NCBI GenBank assembly: GCA_963920705.1
Contig: OY987226.1
Location: 27,350,706-27,414,705, forward strand
Origin: Odiellus spinosus
Lineage: Eukaryota; Arthropoda; Arachnida; Opiliones; Phalangiidae
DNA length: 64,000 nucleotides
Direction of reading: 5' to 3'
The notes beneath the pieces were generated by a model. It had not been told where the DNA came from. It ran no database searches and worked only from the letters and a program-made list of their open reading frames with translations. Shown piece by piece: positions 1-12,900 of the stretch. Made by a program: the position numbers and the translations under genes. Position 1 is the first letter of the stretch; each line of letters opens with the position of its first letter.

Positions 1-607
1 GATCTATACTTGGGAGATTTGTGGATCTATACTTGTGAAATTTGTGGATCTATACTTGTCAAATTTGTTCATCTATACCTGGGAAATCTGTAGATCTATA
101 CTTGGGAAATTTGTGGATCTATACTTGGGAAATTTGTGGATCTATACTTGGCAAATTTGTTCATCTATACCTGGGAAATCTGTAGATCTATACTTGGGAA
201 ATTTGTGGATCTATACTTGGGAAATTTGTGGATCTATACCTGGGAAATCTGTAGATCTATACTTAAGAAATTTGAGGATCTATTCTTGGGAAATTTGTGG
301 ATATATATGCTTGGGAAATTGGTGGATCTATACTTGGGAAATTTGTAGATATATATTTGGGAAATTTGTGGATCTTTACTTGGAGAATATTTGGATCTAG
401 ACTTGGGAAATTTGTGGATCTATACTTGGGAAATTTCTGGATCTATACTGGGTAAATTTTTGGATCTATACTTGGAAAATATGTGGATCTATACTTGGGA
501 AGTTTGTGGATCTATTGGGAAATTTGTGGATATATACTTGGGAAATTTGTGGATCTATACTTGGGAAATTTGTGGATCTATACTTGGGAAATTTGTGGAT
601 CTATACT

Positions 608-1204
608 TGGTAATTTTTTGACATATATTTGGGAAATTTGTGGATCTATACTTGGGAATTTTGTGGATCTATACTTGTAAACTGTAGATCTATACTTGGG
701 ACATTTGTGGATCTATACTTGGAAAATTTATGGATCTATACTTGGGAAATTTGTGGATCTATTCTTGGGAAATTTGTGGATCTATTCTTGGGAAATTTTT
801 GGATCTATACTGGGAAATTTTTGGATCTATACTGGGAAATTTGTGGATCTACACTTGGGAAATTTGTGGATCTACACTTGGGAAATTTGTGGATCTATAC
901 TTGGGAAATTACGGATCTATACCTGGGAAATCTGTAGATCCATACTTGTGAAATTTGTGGATCTACACTTGGGAAATATGTGGATCTATACTTGGGAAAT
1001 ATGTGGATCTATACTAGGGAAATTTGTGGATTTATACTTGGGAAATATGTGGATCTATACTAGGTAAATTTTTGGATCTAAACTTGGGAAATTTGTAGAT
1101 ATATATTTGGGAGATTTGTGGATCTATATTTGTAAAATTTGTGGATTTATACTTGGGAAATTTGTGGATCTATACTTGGAGAATTTGTGGATCTAGACTT
1201 GGGA
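608..1204 (+). repeat. Local duplication, copy 1 (partner 1,269-1,820)
   Basis: The block opens with the TTGACATATAT variant at 618-628, followed by the short TTGTAAACTGTAG unit (about 686) and the TACAC, TTACGG and TAGATCCATA variants. The same order recurs 661 bp downstream. After about two units missing from the second copy the offset falls to 616 bp. This is a tandem duplication of about 0.6 kb followed by loss of roughly 45 bp. Confidence 0.8.
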
Positions 1205-1268
1205 AATTTGTGGATCTATACTTGGGAAATTTGTGGATCTATACTTGGGAAATTTGTGGATCTATACT

Positions 1269-1820
1269 TGGTAATTTTTTGACATATATTTGGGAAATTT
1301 GTGGATCTATACTTGGGAATTTTGTGGATCTATACTTGTAAACTGTAGATCTATACTTGGGACATTTGTGGATCTATACTTGGAAAATTTATGGATCTAT
1401 ACTTGGGAAATTTGTGGATCTATTCTTGGGAAATTTGTGGATCTATACTGGGAAATTTGTGGATCTACACTTGTTAAATTTGTGGATCTACACTTGGGAA
1501 ATTTGTGGATCTATACTTGGGAAATTACGGATCTATACCTGGGAAATCTGTAGATCCATACTTGTGAAATTTGTGGATCTACACTTGGGAAATATGTGGA
1601 TCTATACTTGGGAAATATGTGGATCTATACTAGGGAAATTTCTGGATTTATACTTGGGAAATATGTGGATCTATACTAGGTAAATTTTTGGATCTAAACT
1701 TGGGAAATTTGTAGATATATATTTGGGAGATTTGTGGATCTATATTTGTAAAATTTGTGGATTTATGCTTGGGAAATTTGTGGATCTATACTTGGAGAAT
1801 TTTTGGATCTAGACTTGGGA
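1269..1820 (+). repeat. Local duplication, copy 2 (partner 608-1,204)
   Basis: Second copy of the block at 608-1,204, with TTGACATATAT at 1,279-1,289. It lacks about two units (near 1,440) present in the first copy. It has a private CACTTGTTAAAT unit near 1,468 and ends with the TTGGAGAATTT unit before a CTAGAC unit, as copy 1 does. Confidence 0.8.
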
Positions 1821-3265
1821 AATTTGTAGATCTATACTGGGGAAATTTTTGGATCTATACTTGGAAAATTTGTGGATCTATACTTGGGAAATATGTGGAT
1901 CTATACTTGGGAAATATGTAGATCTATACTTGGGAAATATGTGGATCTATACTAATGAAATTTGTGGATCTAAACTTGGGAAATTTGTAGATATATATTT
2001 GGGAAATTTGTGGATCTATATTTGTAAAATTTGTGGATCTAGACTTAGCAAATTTGTTCATCTATACCTGGAAAATATGTTGATCTATACTTGGGAAATT
2101 TGTGGATCTATACCTGGGAAATCTGTAGATCTATACTTAAGAAATTTGAGGATCTATTCTTGGGAAATTTGTGTATATATATGCTTGGGAAATTGGTGGA
2201 TCTATACTTGGGAAATTTGTAGATATATTTTTGGGAAATTTGTGGATCTATACTTGGAGAATTTTTGGATCTAGACTTGGGAAATTTGTGGATCTATACT
2301 GGGGAAATTTTTTGATCTATACTTGGGAAATATGTGGATCTATACTTGGGAAGTTTGTGGATCTATTGGGAAATTTGTGGATATATACTTGGGAAATTTG
2401 TGGATCTATTCTTGGGAATTTTGTGGATCTATACTTGTAAACTGTAGATCTATACTTGGGACATTTGTGGATCTATACTTGGGAACTTTGTGGATCTATA
2501 CTAGGGAAATTTGTGGATTTATACTTGGGAAATATGTGGATCTATACTTGGTAAATTTTTGGATCTAAACTTGGGAAATTTGTAGATATATATTTGGGAG
2601 ATTTGTGGATCTATATTTGTAAAATTTGTGGATCTATATATACTTGGGAAATTTGTGGATATATACTTGGGAAATTTGTGGATATATACTTGGGAAATTT
2701 GTGGATCTATACTTGGGAGATTTGTGGTTCTATACTTGGGAAATATGTAGATCTATACTTGGGAAATATGTGGATCTATACTAATGAAATTTGTGGATCT
2801 AAACTTGGGAAATTTGTAGATATATATTTGGGAAATTTGTGGATCTATATTTGTAAAATTTGTGGATCTAGACTTAGCAAATTTGTTCATCTATACCTGG
2901 AAAATCTGTAGATCTATACTTGGGAAATTTGTGGATCTATACCTGGGAAATCTGTATATCTATACTTAAGAAATTTGAGGATCTATTCTTGGGAAATTTG
3001 TGGATCTATACTTGGAGAATTTTTGGATCTAGTCTTGGGAAATTTGTGGATCTATGCTTGGGAAATTTGTAGATCTATACTGGGGAAATTTTTGGATCTA
3101 TACTTGGGAAATATGTAGATCTATACTTGGAAAATATGTGGATCTATACTAATGAAATTTGTGGATCTAAACTTGGGAAATTTGTAGATATATATTTGGG
3201 AAATTTGTGGATCTATATTTGTAAAATTTGTGGATCTAGACTTAGCAAATTTGTTCATCTATACC

Positions 3266-3485
3266 AAGTATAAATCCACAAATTTCCCTAGTATAGATCC
3301 ACATATTTCCCAAGTATAGATCCACATATTTCCCAAGTGTAGATCCACAAATTTCACAAGTATGGATCTACAGATTTCAAAGGTATAGATCCGTAATTTC
3401 CCAAGTATAGATCCACAAATTTCCCAAGTATAGATCCACAAATTTTACAAATATAGATCCACAAATCTCTCAAATATATATCTAC
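3266..3485 (-). repeat. Inverted satellite block
   Basis: Here, and only here, the repeat reads as its reverse complement (CCACAAATTTCCCAAGTATA). The left junction runs from direct CTATACC into inverted CCAAGTATA and shares CC at 3,264-3,265. The right junction runs from inverted CTACAAATTT into direct AAATTTGTGG and shares the palindrome AAATTT at 3,486-3,491. Read on the - strand, the block has the variant order of the left-end sub-family (TAGATATATATTTG, TATATTTGTAAAAT, TTACGG, TAGATCCATA, TACACTTGGG, CTAGGG), as at about 890-1,140. It was therefore made from this local sub-family. At the left junction TATAC and GTATA flank CAA and could form a tiny hairpin. The reverse-strand reading frame here is simply the repeat read backwards. 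Confidence 0.95.
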
Positions 3486-3491
3486 AAATTT

Positions 3492-5614
3492 GTGGATCTA
3501 TACTTGGGAGATTTGTGGATCTATACTTGGGAAATTTGTGGTTCTATACTTGGGAAATTTGTGAATCTATACTTGGCAAATTTGTGGATCTATACCTGGG
3601 AAATCTGTAGATCCATACTTGTGAAATTTGTGGATCTACACTTGGGAAATATGTGGATCTATACTTGGGGAATATGTGGATCTATACTAGGGAAATTTGT
3701 GGATTGATACTGGGGAAATATGTGGATCTATACTAGGTAAATTTTTGGATCTAAACTTGGGAAATTTGTAGATATATATTTGGGAGATTTGTGGATCTAT
3801 ATTTTTAAAATTTGTGGATCTATACTTGGGAAATTTGTGGATCTATGCTTGGGAAATTTGTAGATCTATACTGGGGAAATTTTTGGATCTATACTTGGGA
3901 AATTTGTGGATCTATACTTGGGAAATATGTAGATCTATACTTGGGAAATATGTGGATCTATACTAATGAAATTTGTGGATCTAAACTTATGAAATTTGTA
4001 GAAATATATTTGGGAAATTTATGGATCTATATTTGTAAAATATGTGGATCTAGACTTGGGAAATTTGTGGATATATACTTGGGAAATTTGTGGATCTATA
4101 CTTGGGAAATTTGTTTATCTATACTTGGGAAATTTGTGGATCTATACTTGGGAGGTTTGTGGATCTATTCTTGGGAATTTTTGGATCTATACTTGGGAAA
4201 TATGTGGATCTATACTAGGGAAATTTGTGGATCTATAATTGAGAAATTTGTGGATCTAAACTTGGGAAAATGTAGATTTATACTTGGGAAATTGTGGATC
4301 TATACTTGGGAAATTTGTGGATCTATTCTTGGGAAATTTGTGGATCTAATCTTGGGAAATTTGTGGATCTATACTGGGAAATTTGAGGATCTATACTTGT
4401 GAAATTTGTGGATCTATAATGGGAAATTTGTGGATCTATACATGGGAAATTTGTGGATCTATACTTGGGAAATTTGTGGATCTATATTTGGGAGATTTGT
4501 GGATCTATACTTGGGAGATTTGTGGATCTATACTTGGGAGATTTGTGGATCTATACTTGGGAAATTTGTGGTTCTATACTTGGGAAATTTGTGGATCTAT
4601 ACTTGGGAAATTTGTGGATCTATACTTGGGAAATTTGTGGATGTATACTTTGAGAATTTTTGGATCTAGACATGGGAAATTTGTGGATCTATTCTTGGGA
4701 AATTTGTGGATCTATTGGGAAATTTGTGGATATATACTTCTGAAATTTGTGGATCTATACTTGGGAAATATGTGGATCTATACTAGAGAAATTTGTGGAT
4801 CTAAACTTAGGAAATTTGTAGATATATATTTGGGAGATTTGTGGATCTATACTTGGGAAATTTGTGTATATATACTTGGGAAATTTGTGGATATATACTT
4901 GGGAAATTTGTGGATCTATACTTGGGAAATTTGTTTATCTATACTTGGGAAATTTGTGGATCTATACTTGGGAAATCTTTAGATCTATACTTGGGAAGTT
5001 TGTGGATCTATTGGGAAATTTGTGGATATATACTTGGGAAATTTGTGGATCTATACTTGGGAAATTTGTGGATCTATACTTGGGAAATTTGTGGATATAT
5101 TCTTGGGAAATTTGTGGATCTATACTGGGAAATTTGTGTATCTATACTTGGGAATTTTGTAGATATATATTTGGGAGATTTGTGGATCTATATTTGTAAA
5201 ATTTGTGGATCTATACTTGGGAAATCTGTGGATCTCTACTTAGCAAATTTGTTCATCTATACCTGGGAAATCTGTAGATCTATACTTGGGAAATTTGTGG
5301 ATCTATACTTGGGAAATTTGTGGATCTATACTTGGGAAATTTGTGGATCTATACTTGGGAAATCTGTAGATCTATACTTCGGAAATTTGAGGATCTATTC
5401 TTGGGAAATTTGTGGATATATATGCTTGGGAAATTTGTGGATCTATACTTGGGAAATTTGTGGATCTATACTTGGAAAATTTTTGGATCTAGACTTGGGA
5501 AATTTTTGTATCTATACTTGGGAAATTTGTGGATCTATACTGGGGAAATTTTTGGATCTATACTTGGGAAATATGTGGATCTATACTTGGGAAATATGTG
5601 GATCTAAACTTTTG
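3492..5614 (+). repeat. Transitional satellite segment with class B-like stretch
   Basis: Direct-orientation units between the inversion and the class A domain. The CTAATGAAAT variant makes its last appearance at about 3,963. From about 4,200 to 4,450 the order CTATAATTGAGAAA, a shortened GGGAAAATGTAGATTTAT unit, a shortened GGGAAATTGTGG unit and GAGGATCTATACTTGTG matches class B blocks (for example about 36,464-36,720). Three consecutive GGGAGATTTGTGG units lie near 4,490-4,550. From about 4,840 the variant order approaches class A. No gene is visible. Confidence 0.75.
3586..3711 (+). repeat. Direct arm of an inverted repeat with 3,267-3,392
   Basis: These 126 bases are the reverse complement of 3,267-3,392 with four mismatches by eye, separated by 193 bp. 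The arm holds an ordered set of variants (TATACCTGGG, TAGATCCATA, TACACTTGGG, two AAATATG units, CTAGGG). The match is therefore a shared block, not just generic repeat similarity. The pair could fold as a long hairpin or cruciform. Confidence 0.85.
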
Positions 5615-8600
5615 AAATTCGTGGATCTATTGGGAAATTTGTGGATATATACTTCTGAAATTTGTGGAACTATACTTGGGAAATATGTGGATCTATACTA
5701 GAGAAATTTGTGGATCTAAACTTAGGAAATTTGTAGATATATATATGGGAAATTTGTGGATCTATACTTGGGAAATTTGTGGATATATACTTGGGAAATT
5801 TATGGATCTATACTTGGGAAATTTGTTTATCTATACTTGGGAAATTTGTGGATCTATACTTGGGAAATCTTTAGATCTATACTTGGGAAATCTTTAGATC
5901 TATACTTGGGAAATTTGTCGATCTAAACTTGGGAAGTTTGTGGATCTATTGGGAAATTTGTGGATATATACTTGGAAAATTTTTGGATCTATACTTGGGA
6001 AATTTGTGGATCTATACTTGGGAAATTTGTGGATCTATACTTGGGAAATTTGTGGAACTATACATGGGAAATTTGTAGATGTATATTTGGGAGATTTGTG
6101 GATCTATATTTGTAAAATTTGTGGATATATACTTGGGAAATTTATGGATCTATACTTGGGAAATTTGTGGATCTATACTTGGTAATTTCTTGACATATAT
6201 ATGGGAAATTTGTGGATCTATACTTGGGAATTTTGTGGATCTATACTTGGGAATTTTGTGTATCTATACTTGGGAATTTTGTGGATCTATACTTGTAAAC
6301 TGTAGAACTATACTTGGGACATTTGTGGATCTATACTTGGGAAATTTGTGGATCTATTCTTGGGAAATTTGTGGATCTATACTTGGGAAATCTGTAGATC
6401 TATACTTGGGAAATTTGTGGATCTATTCTTGGGAAATTTGTGGATATATATGCTTGGGAAATTTGTGGATCTATACTTGGGAAATTTGTGGATCTATACT
6501 TGGGAAATATGTGGATCTATACTAGAGAAATTTGTGGATATATATATGGGAAATTTGTGGATCTATACTTGGGAAATTTGTGGATATATACTTGGGAAAT
6601 TTATGGATCTATACTTGGGAAATTTGTTTATCTATACTTGGGAAATTTGTGGATCTATACTTGGGAAATCTTTAGATCTATACTTGGGAAATCTTTAGAT
6701 CTATACTTGGGAAATCTTTAGATCTATACTTGGGAAATTTGTCGATCTAAACTTGGGAAGTTTGTGGATCTATTGGGAAATTTGTGGATATATACTTGGA
6801 AAATTTTTGGATCTATACTTGGGAAATTTGTGGATCTATACTTGGGAAATTTGTGGATCTATACTTGGGAAATTTGTGGAACTATACATGGGAAATTTGT
6901 AGATATATATTTGGGAGATTTGTGGATCTATATTTGTAAAATTTGTGGATCTATACTTGGGAAATTTGTGGATATATACTTGGGAAATTTGTGGATCTAT
7001 ACTTGGGAAATTTGTGGATCTATACTTGGTAATTTCTTGACATATATATGGGAAATTTTTGGATCTATACTTGGGAATTTTGTGGATCTATACTTGGAAA
7101 ATTTTTGGATCTAGACTTGGGAAATTTTTGTATCTATACTTGGGAAATTTGTGGATCTATACTGGGGAAATTTTTGGATCTATACTTGGGAAATATGTGG
7201 ATCTATACTTGGGAAATATGTGGATCTATACTAGGGAAATTTGTGGATCTAAACTTTTGAAATTTGTGGATCTAAACTTTTGAAATTTGTAGATATATAT
7301 TTGGGAAATTTGTGGATCTATATTTGTAAAATTTGTGGATCTATACTTGGGAAATTTGTGGATCTATACTTGGGAAATTTTTGGATCTATACTGGGGAAA
7401 TTTTTGTATATATACTTGGGAAATTTGTGGATCTATACTTGGGAAATATGTGGATCTATACTAGGGAAATATGTGGATCTATACTAGGGAAATTTGTGGA
7501 TCTAAACTTGGGAAATTTGTAGATATATATTTGGGAGATTTGTGGATCTATATTTGTAAAATTTGTGGATCTATACTTGGGAAATTTGTGGATATATACT
7601 TGGGAAATTTGTGGATCTATACTGGGGAAATTTTTGGATCTATACTTGGAGAATTTTTGGATCTATACTTGGGAAATTTGTGGATCTATACTTGGAGAAT
7701 TTTTGGATCTAGACTTGGAAAATTTGTGGATCTATACTTGGGAAATTTTTGGATCTATACTGGGGAAATTTTTGGATCTATACTTGGGAAATATGTGGAT
7801 CTATACTTGGGAAATATGTGGATCTATACTAGGGAAATTTGTGGATCTAAACTTTTGAAATTTGTAGATATATATTTGGGAAATTTGGGGATCTATATTT
7901 GTAAAATTTGTGGATCTAGACTTGGGAAATTTGTGGATCTATACTTGGGAAATTTGTGGATCTATACTTTGAGAATTTTTGGATCTAGACATGGGAAATT
8001 TGTGGATCTATACTTGGGAAATTTGTGGATCTATTGGGAAATTTGTGGATATATACTTCTGAAATTTGTGGAACTATACTTGGGAAATATGTGGATCTAT
8101 ACTAGAGAAATTTGTGGATCTAAACTTGGTAATTTCTTGACATATATATGGGAAATTTGTGGATCTATACTTGGGAATTTTGTGGATCTATACTTGGAAA
8201 ATTTTTGGATCTAGACTTGGGAAATTTTTGTATCTATACTTGGGAAATTTGTGGATCTATACTGGGGAAATTTTTGGATCTATACTTGGGAAATATGTGG
8301 ATCTATACTTGGGAAATATGTGGATCTATACTAGGGAAATTTGTGGATCTAAACTTTTGAAATTTGTGGATCTAAACTTTTGAAATTTGTAGATATATAT
8401 TTGGGAAATTTGTGGATCTATATTTGCAAAATTTGTGGATCTATACTTGGGAAATTTGTGGATCTATACTTGGGAAATTTTTGGATCTATACTGGGGAAA
8501 TTTTTGTATATATACTTGGGAAATTTGTGGATCTATACTTGGGAAATATGTGGATCTATACTTGGGAAATATGTGGATCTATACTAGGGAAATATGTGGA

Positions 8601-9467
8601 TCTATACTAGGGAAATTTGTGGATCTAAACTTGGGAAATTTGTAGATATATATTTGGGAGATTTGTGGATCTATATTTGTAAAATTTGTGGATCTATACT
8701 TGGGAAATTTGTGGATATATACTTGGGAAATTTGTGGATCTATACTGGGGAAATTTTTGGATCTATACTTGGAGAATTTTTGGATCTATACTTGGGAAAT
8801 TTGTGGATCTATACTTGGACAATTTTTGGATCTAGACTTGGAAAATTTGTGGATCTATACTTGGGAAATTTGTGGATCTATACTGGGGAAATTTTTGGAT
8901 CTATACTTGGGAAATATGTGGATCTATACTTGGGAAATATGTGGATCTATACTTGGGAAATATGTGGATCTATACTAGGGAAATTTGTGGATCTAAACTT
9001 TTGAAATTTGTAGATATATATTTGGGAAATTTGTGGATCTATATTTGTAAAATTTGTGGATCTAGACTTGGGAAATTTGTGGATCTATACTTGGGAAATT
9101 TGTGGATCTATACTTTGAGAATTTTTGGATCTAGACATGGGAAATTTGTGGATCTATACTTGGGAAATTCGTGGATCTATTGGGAAATTTGTGGATATAT
9201 ACTTCTGAAATTTGTGGAACTATACTTGGGAAATATGTGGATCTATACTAGAGAAATTTGTGGATCTAAACTTAGGAAATTTGTAGATATATATATGGGA
9301 AATTTGTGGATCTATACTTGGGAAATTTGTGGATATATACTTGGGAAATTTGTTTATCTATACTTGGGAAATTTGTGGATCTATACTTGGGAAATCTTTA
9401 GATCTATACTTGGGAAATCTTTAGATCTATACTTGGGAAATTTGTCGATCTAAACTTGGGAAGTTTG
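5615..9467 (+). repeat. Class A higher-order repeat, copy A1
   Basis: Class A blocks are recognised by GAACTATAC units, paired TCTTTAGATC units, the 20-bp unit beginning GGATCTATTGGG followed by GGATATATACTTGGAAAA (anchor at about 5,941), and TTGACATATATATGGG (about 6,190 and 7,037). The next equivalent anchor is at about 9,468, a period of 3,527 bp. From about 5,615 to 9,270 the block matches 16,095-19,727 at an offset of 10,480-10,503 bp, the changes in offset being single units. Confidence 0.85.
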
Positions 9468-12400
9468 TGGATCTATTGGGAAATTTGTGGATATATACTT
9501 GGAAAATTTTTGGATCTATACTTGGGAAATTTGTGGATCTATACTTGGGAAATTTGTGGATCTATACTTGGGAAATTTGTGGAACTATACATGGGAAATT
9601 TGTAGATGTATATTTGGGAGATTTGTGGATCTATATTTGTAAAATTTGTGGATATATACTTGGGAAATTTATGGATCTATACTTGGTAATTTCTTGACAT
9701 ATATATGGGAAATTTGTGGATCTATACTTGGGAATTTTGTGGATCTATACTTGTAAACTGTAGAACTATACTTGGGACATTTGTGGATCTATACTTGTAA
9801 ACTGTAGAACTATACTTGGGACATTTGTGGATCTATACTTGGGAAATTTGTGGATCTATTCTTGGGAAATTTGTGGATCTATACTTGGGAAATCTGTAGA
9901 TCTATACTTGGGAAATTTGTGGATCTATTCTTGGGAAATTTGTGGATATATATGCTTGGGAAATTTGTGGATCTATACTTGGGAAATTTGTGGATCTATA
10001 CTTGGGAAATATGTGGATCTATACTAGAGAAATTTGTGGATATATATATGGGAAATTTGTGGATCTATACTTGGGAAATTTGTGGATATATACTTGGGAA
10101 ATTTATGGATCTATACTTGGGAAATTTGTTTATCTATACTTGGGAAATTTGTGGATCTATACTTGGGAAATCTTTAGATCTATACTTGGGAAATTTGTCG
10201 ATCTAAACTTGGGAAGTTTGTGGATCTATTGGGAAATTTGTGGATATATACTTGGAAAATTTTTGGATCTATACTTGGGAAATTTGTGGATCTATACTTG
10301 GGAAATTTGTGGATCTATACTTGGGAAATTTGTGGAACTATACATGGGAAATTTGTAGATATATATTTGGGAGATTTGTGGATCTATATTTGTAAAATTT
10401 GTGGATCTATACTTGGGAAATTTGTGGATATATACTTGGGAAATTTGTGGATCTATACTTGGGAAATTTGTGGATCTATACTTGGTAATTTCTTGACATA
10501 TATATGGGAAATTTGTGGATCTATACTTGGGAATTTTGTGGATCTATACTTGGAAAATTTTTGGATCTAGACTTGGGAAATTTTTGTATCTATACTTGGG
10601 AAATTTGTGGATCTATACTGGGGAAATTTTTGGATCTATACTTGGGAAATATGTGGATCTATACTTGGGAAATATGTGGATCTATACTAGGGAAATTTGT
10701 GGATCTAAACTTTTGAAATTTGTGGATCTAAACTTTTGAAATTTGTAGATATATATTTGGGAAATTTGTGGATCTATATTTGTAAAATTTGTGGATCTAT
10801 ACTTGGGAAATTTGTGGATCTATACTTGGGAAATTTTTGGATCTATACTGGGGAAATTTTTGTATATATACTTGGGAAATTTGTGGATCTATACTTGGGA
10901 AATATGTGGATCTATACTAGGGAAATATGTGGATCTATACTAGGGAAATTTGTGGATCTAAACTTGGGAAATTTGTAGATATATATTTGGGAGATTTGTG
11001 GATCTATATTTGTAAAATTTGTGGATCTATACTTGGGAAATTTGTGGATATATACTTGGGAAATTTGTGGATCTATACTGGGGAAATTTTTGGATCTATA
11101 CTTGGAGAATTTTTGGATCTATACTTGGGAAATTTGTGGATCTATACTTGGAAAATTTGTGGATCTATACTTGGGAAATTTTTGGATCTATACTGGGGAA
11201 ATTTTTGGATCTATACTTGGGAAATATGTGGATCTATACTTGGGAAATATGTGGATCTATACTAGGGAAATTTGTGGATCTAAACTTTTGAAATTTGTAG
11301 ATATATATTTGGGAAATTTGGGGATCTATATTTGTAAAATTTGTGGATCTAGACTTGGGAAATTTGTGGATCTATACTTGGGAAATTTGTGGATCTATAC
11401 TTTGAGAATTTTTGGATCTAGACATGGGAAATTTGTGGATCTATACTTGGGAAATTTGTGGATCTATTGGGAAATTTGTGGATATATACTTCTGAAATTT
11501 GTGGAACTATACTTGGGAAATATGTGGATCTATACTAGAGAAATTTGTGGATCTAAACTTGGTAATTTCTTGACATATATATGGGAAATTTGTGGATCTA
11601 TACTTGGGAATTTTGTGGATCTATACTTGGAAAATTTTTGGATCTAGACTTGGGAAATTTTTGTATCTATACTTGGGAAATTTGTGGATCTATACTGGGG
11701 AAATTTTTGGATCTATACTTGGGAAATATGTGGATCTATACTTGGGAAATATGTGGATCTATACTAGGGAAATTTGTGGATCTAAACTTTTGAAATTTGT
11801 GGATCTAAACTTTTGAAATTTGTAGATATATATTTGGGAAATTTGTGGATCTATATTTGCAAAATTTGTGGATCTATACTTGGGAAATTTGTGGATCTAT
11901 ACTTGGGAAATTTTTGGATCTATACTGGGGAAATTTTTGTATATATACTTGGGAAATTTGTGGATCTATACTTGGGAAATATGTGGATCTATACTTGGGA
12001 AATATGTGGATCTATACTAGGGAAATATGTGGATCTATACTAGGGAAATTTGTGGATCTAAACTTGGGAAATTTGTAGATATATATTTGGGAGATTTGTG
12101 GATCTATATTTGTAAAATTTGTGGATCTATACTTGGGAAATTTGTGGATATATACTTGGGAAATTTGTGGATCTATACTGGGGAAATTTTTGGATCTATA
12201 CTTGGAGAATTTTTGGATCTATACTTGGGAAATTTGTGGATCTATACTTGGACAATTTTTGGATCTAGACTTGGAAAATTTGTGGATCTATACTTGGGAA
12301 ATTTGTGGATCTATACTGGGGAAATTTTTGGATCTATACTTGGGAAATATGTGGATCTATACTTGGGAAATATGTGGATCTATACTTGGGAAATATGTGG

Positions 12401-12900
12401 ATCTATACTAGGGAAATTTGTGGATCTAAACTTTTGAAATTTGTAGATATATATTTGGGAAATTTGTGGATCTATATTTGTAAAATTTGTGGATCTAGAC
12501 TTGGGAAATTTGTGGATCTATACTTGGGAAATTTGTGGATCTATACTTTGAGAATTTTTGGATCTAGACATGGGAAATTTGTGGATCTATACTTGGGAAA
12601 TTCGTGGATCTATTGGGAAATTTGTGGATATATACTTCTGAAATTTGTGGAACTATACTTGGGAAATATGTGGATCTATACTAGAGAAATTTGTGGATCT
12701 AAACTTAGGAAATTTGTAGATATATATATGGGAAATTTGTGGATCTATACTTGGGAAATTTGTGGATATATACTTGGGAAATTTGTTTATCTATACTTGG
12801 GAAATTTGTGGATCTATACTTGGGAAATCTTTAGATCTATACTTGGGAAATCTTTAGATCTATACTTGGGAAATTTGTCGATCTAAACTTGGGAAGTTTG
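9468..12900 (+). repeat. Class A higher-order repeat, copy A2
   Basis: Anchor to anchor length is 3,433 bp. Its markers match copy A1 at +3,433 to +3,502 bp, with offset steps made mainly of whole units. The short TTGTAAACTGTAGAAC segment is doubled here (about 9,752 and 9,799). The stretch at about 9,830-11,100 is also matched at 22,310-23,580 at a constant offset of 12,476 bp. Confidence 0.85.

Larger units (their letters stand above)
1..3265 (+). repeat. Left-end diverged satellite sub-family
   Basis: This segment carries variants not seen after about 4 kb. They are units with TACACTTGGG (about 849, 873, 963, 1,467, 1,490, 1,580), with CTAATGAAAT (about 1,952, 2,781, 3,149) and with TAGATCCATACTTGTG. 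Unit-to-unit divergence looks higher than in the class A and B domains, and multi-kb copies are absent. A roughly 110-bp string running from CTAATGAAAT to TTAGCAAATTTGTTCATC occurs three times (about 1,950, 2,780 and 3,150), the last ending at the inversion junction. Older, less homogenised edge sequence is a reasonable inference, but the window cannot show where the array begins. Confidence 0.8.

Noticed and set aside
618..628. TTGACATATAT as a bacterial -35 or promoter element
   Set aside because: It is a recurring satellite variant inside a eukaryotic-type array, with no gene downstream and no properly spaced -10 box.
3266..3485. Transposable-element insertion at the inversion
   Set aside because: The inverted DNA is ordinary satellite, with no terminal repeats, target-site duplication or foreign sequence.
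4841..5701. 286-codon open frame
   Set aside because: Satellite read-through: the frame begins at GTG, and recurrent 20- to 25-bp length variants within it shift phase without regard to reading frame.
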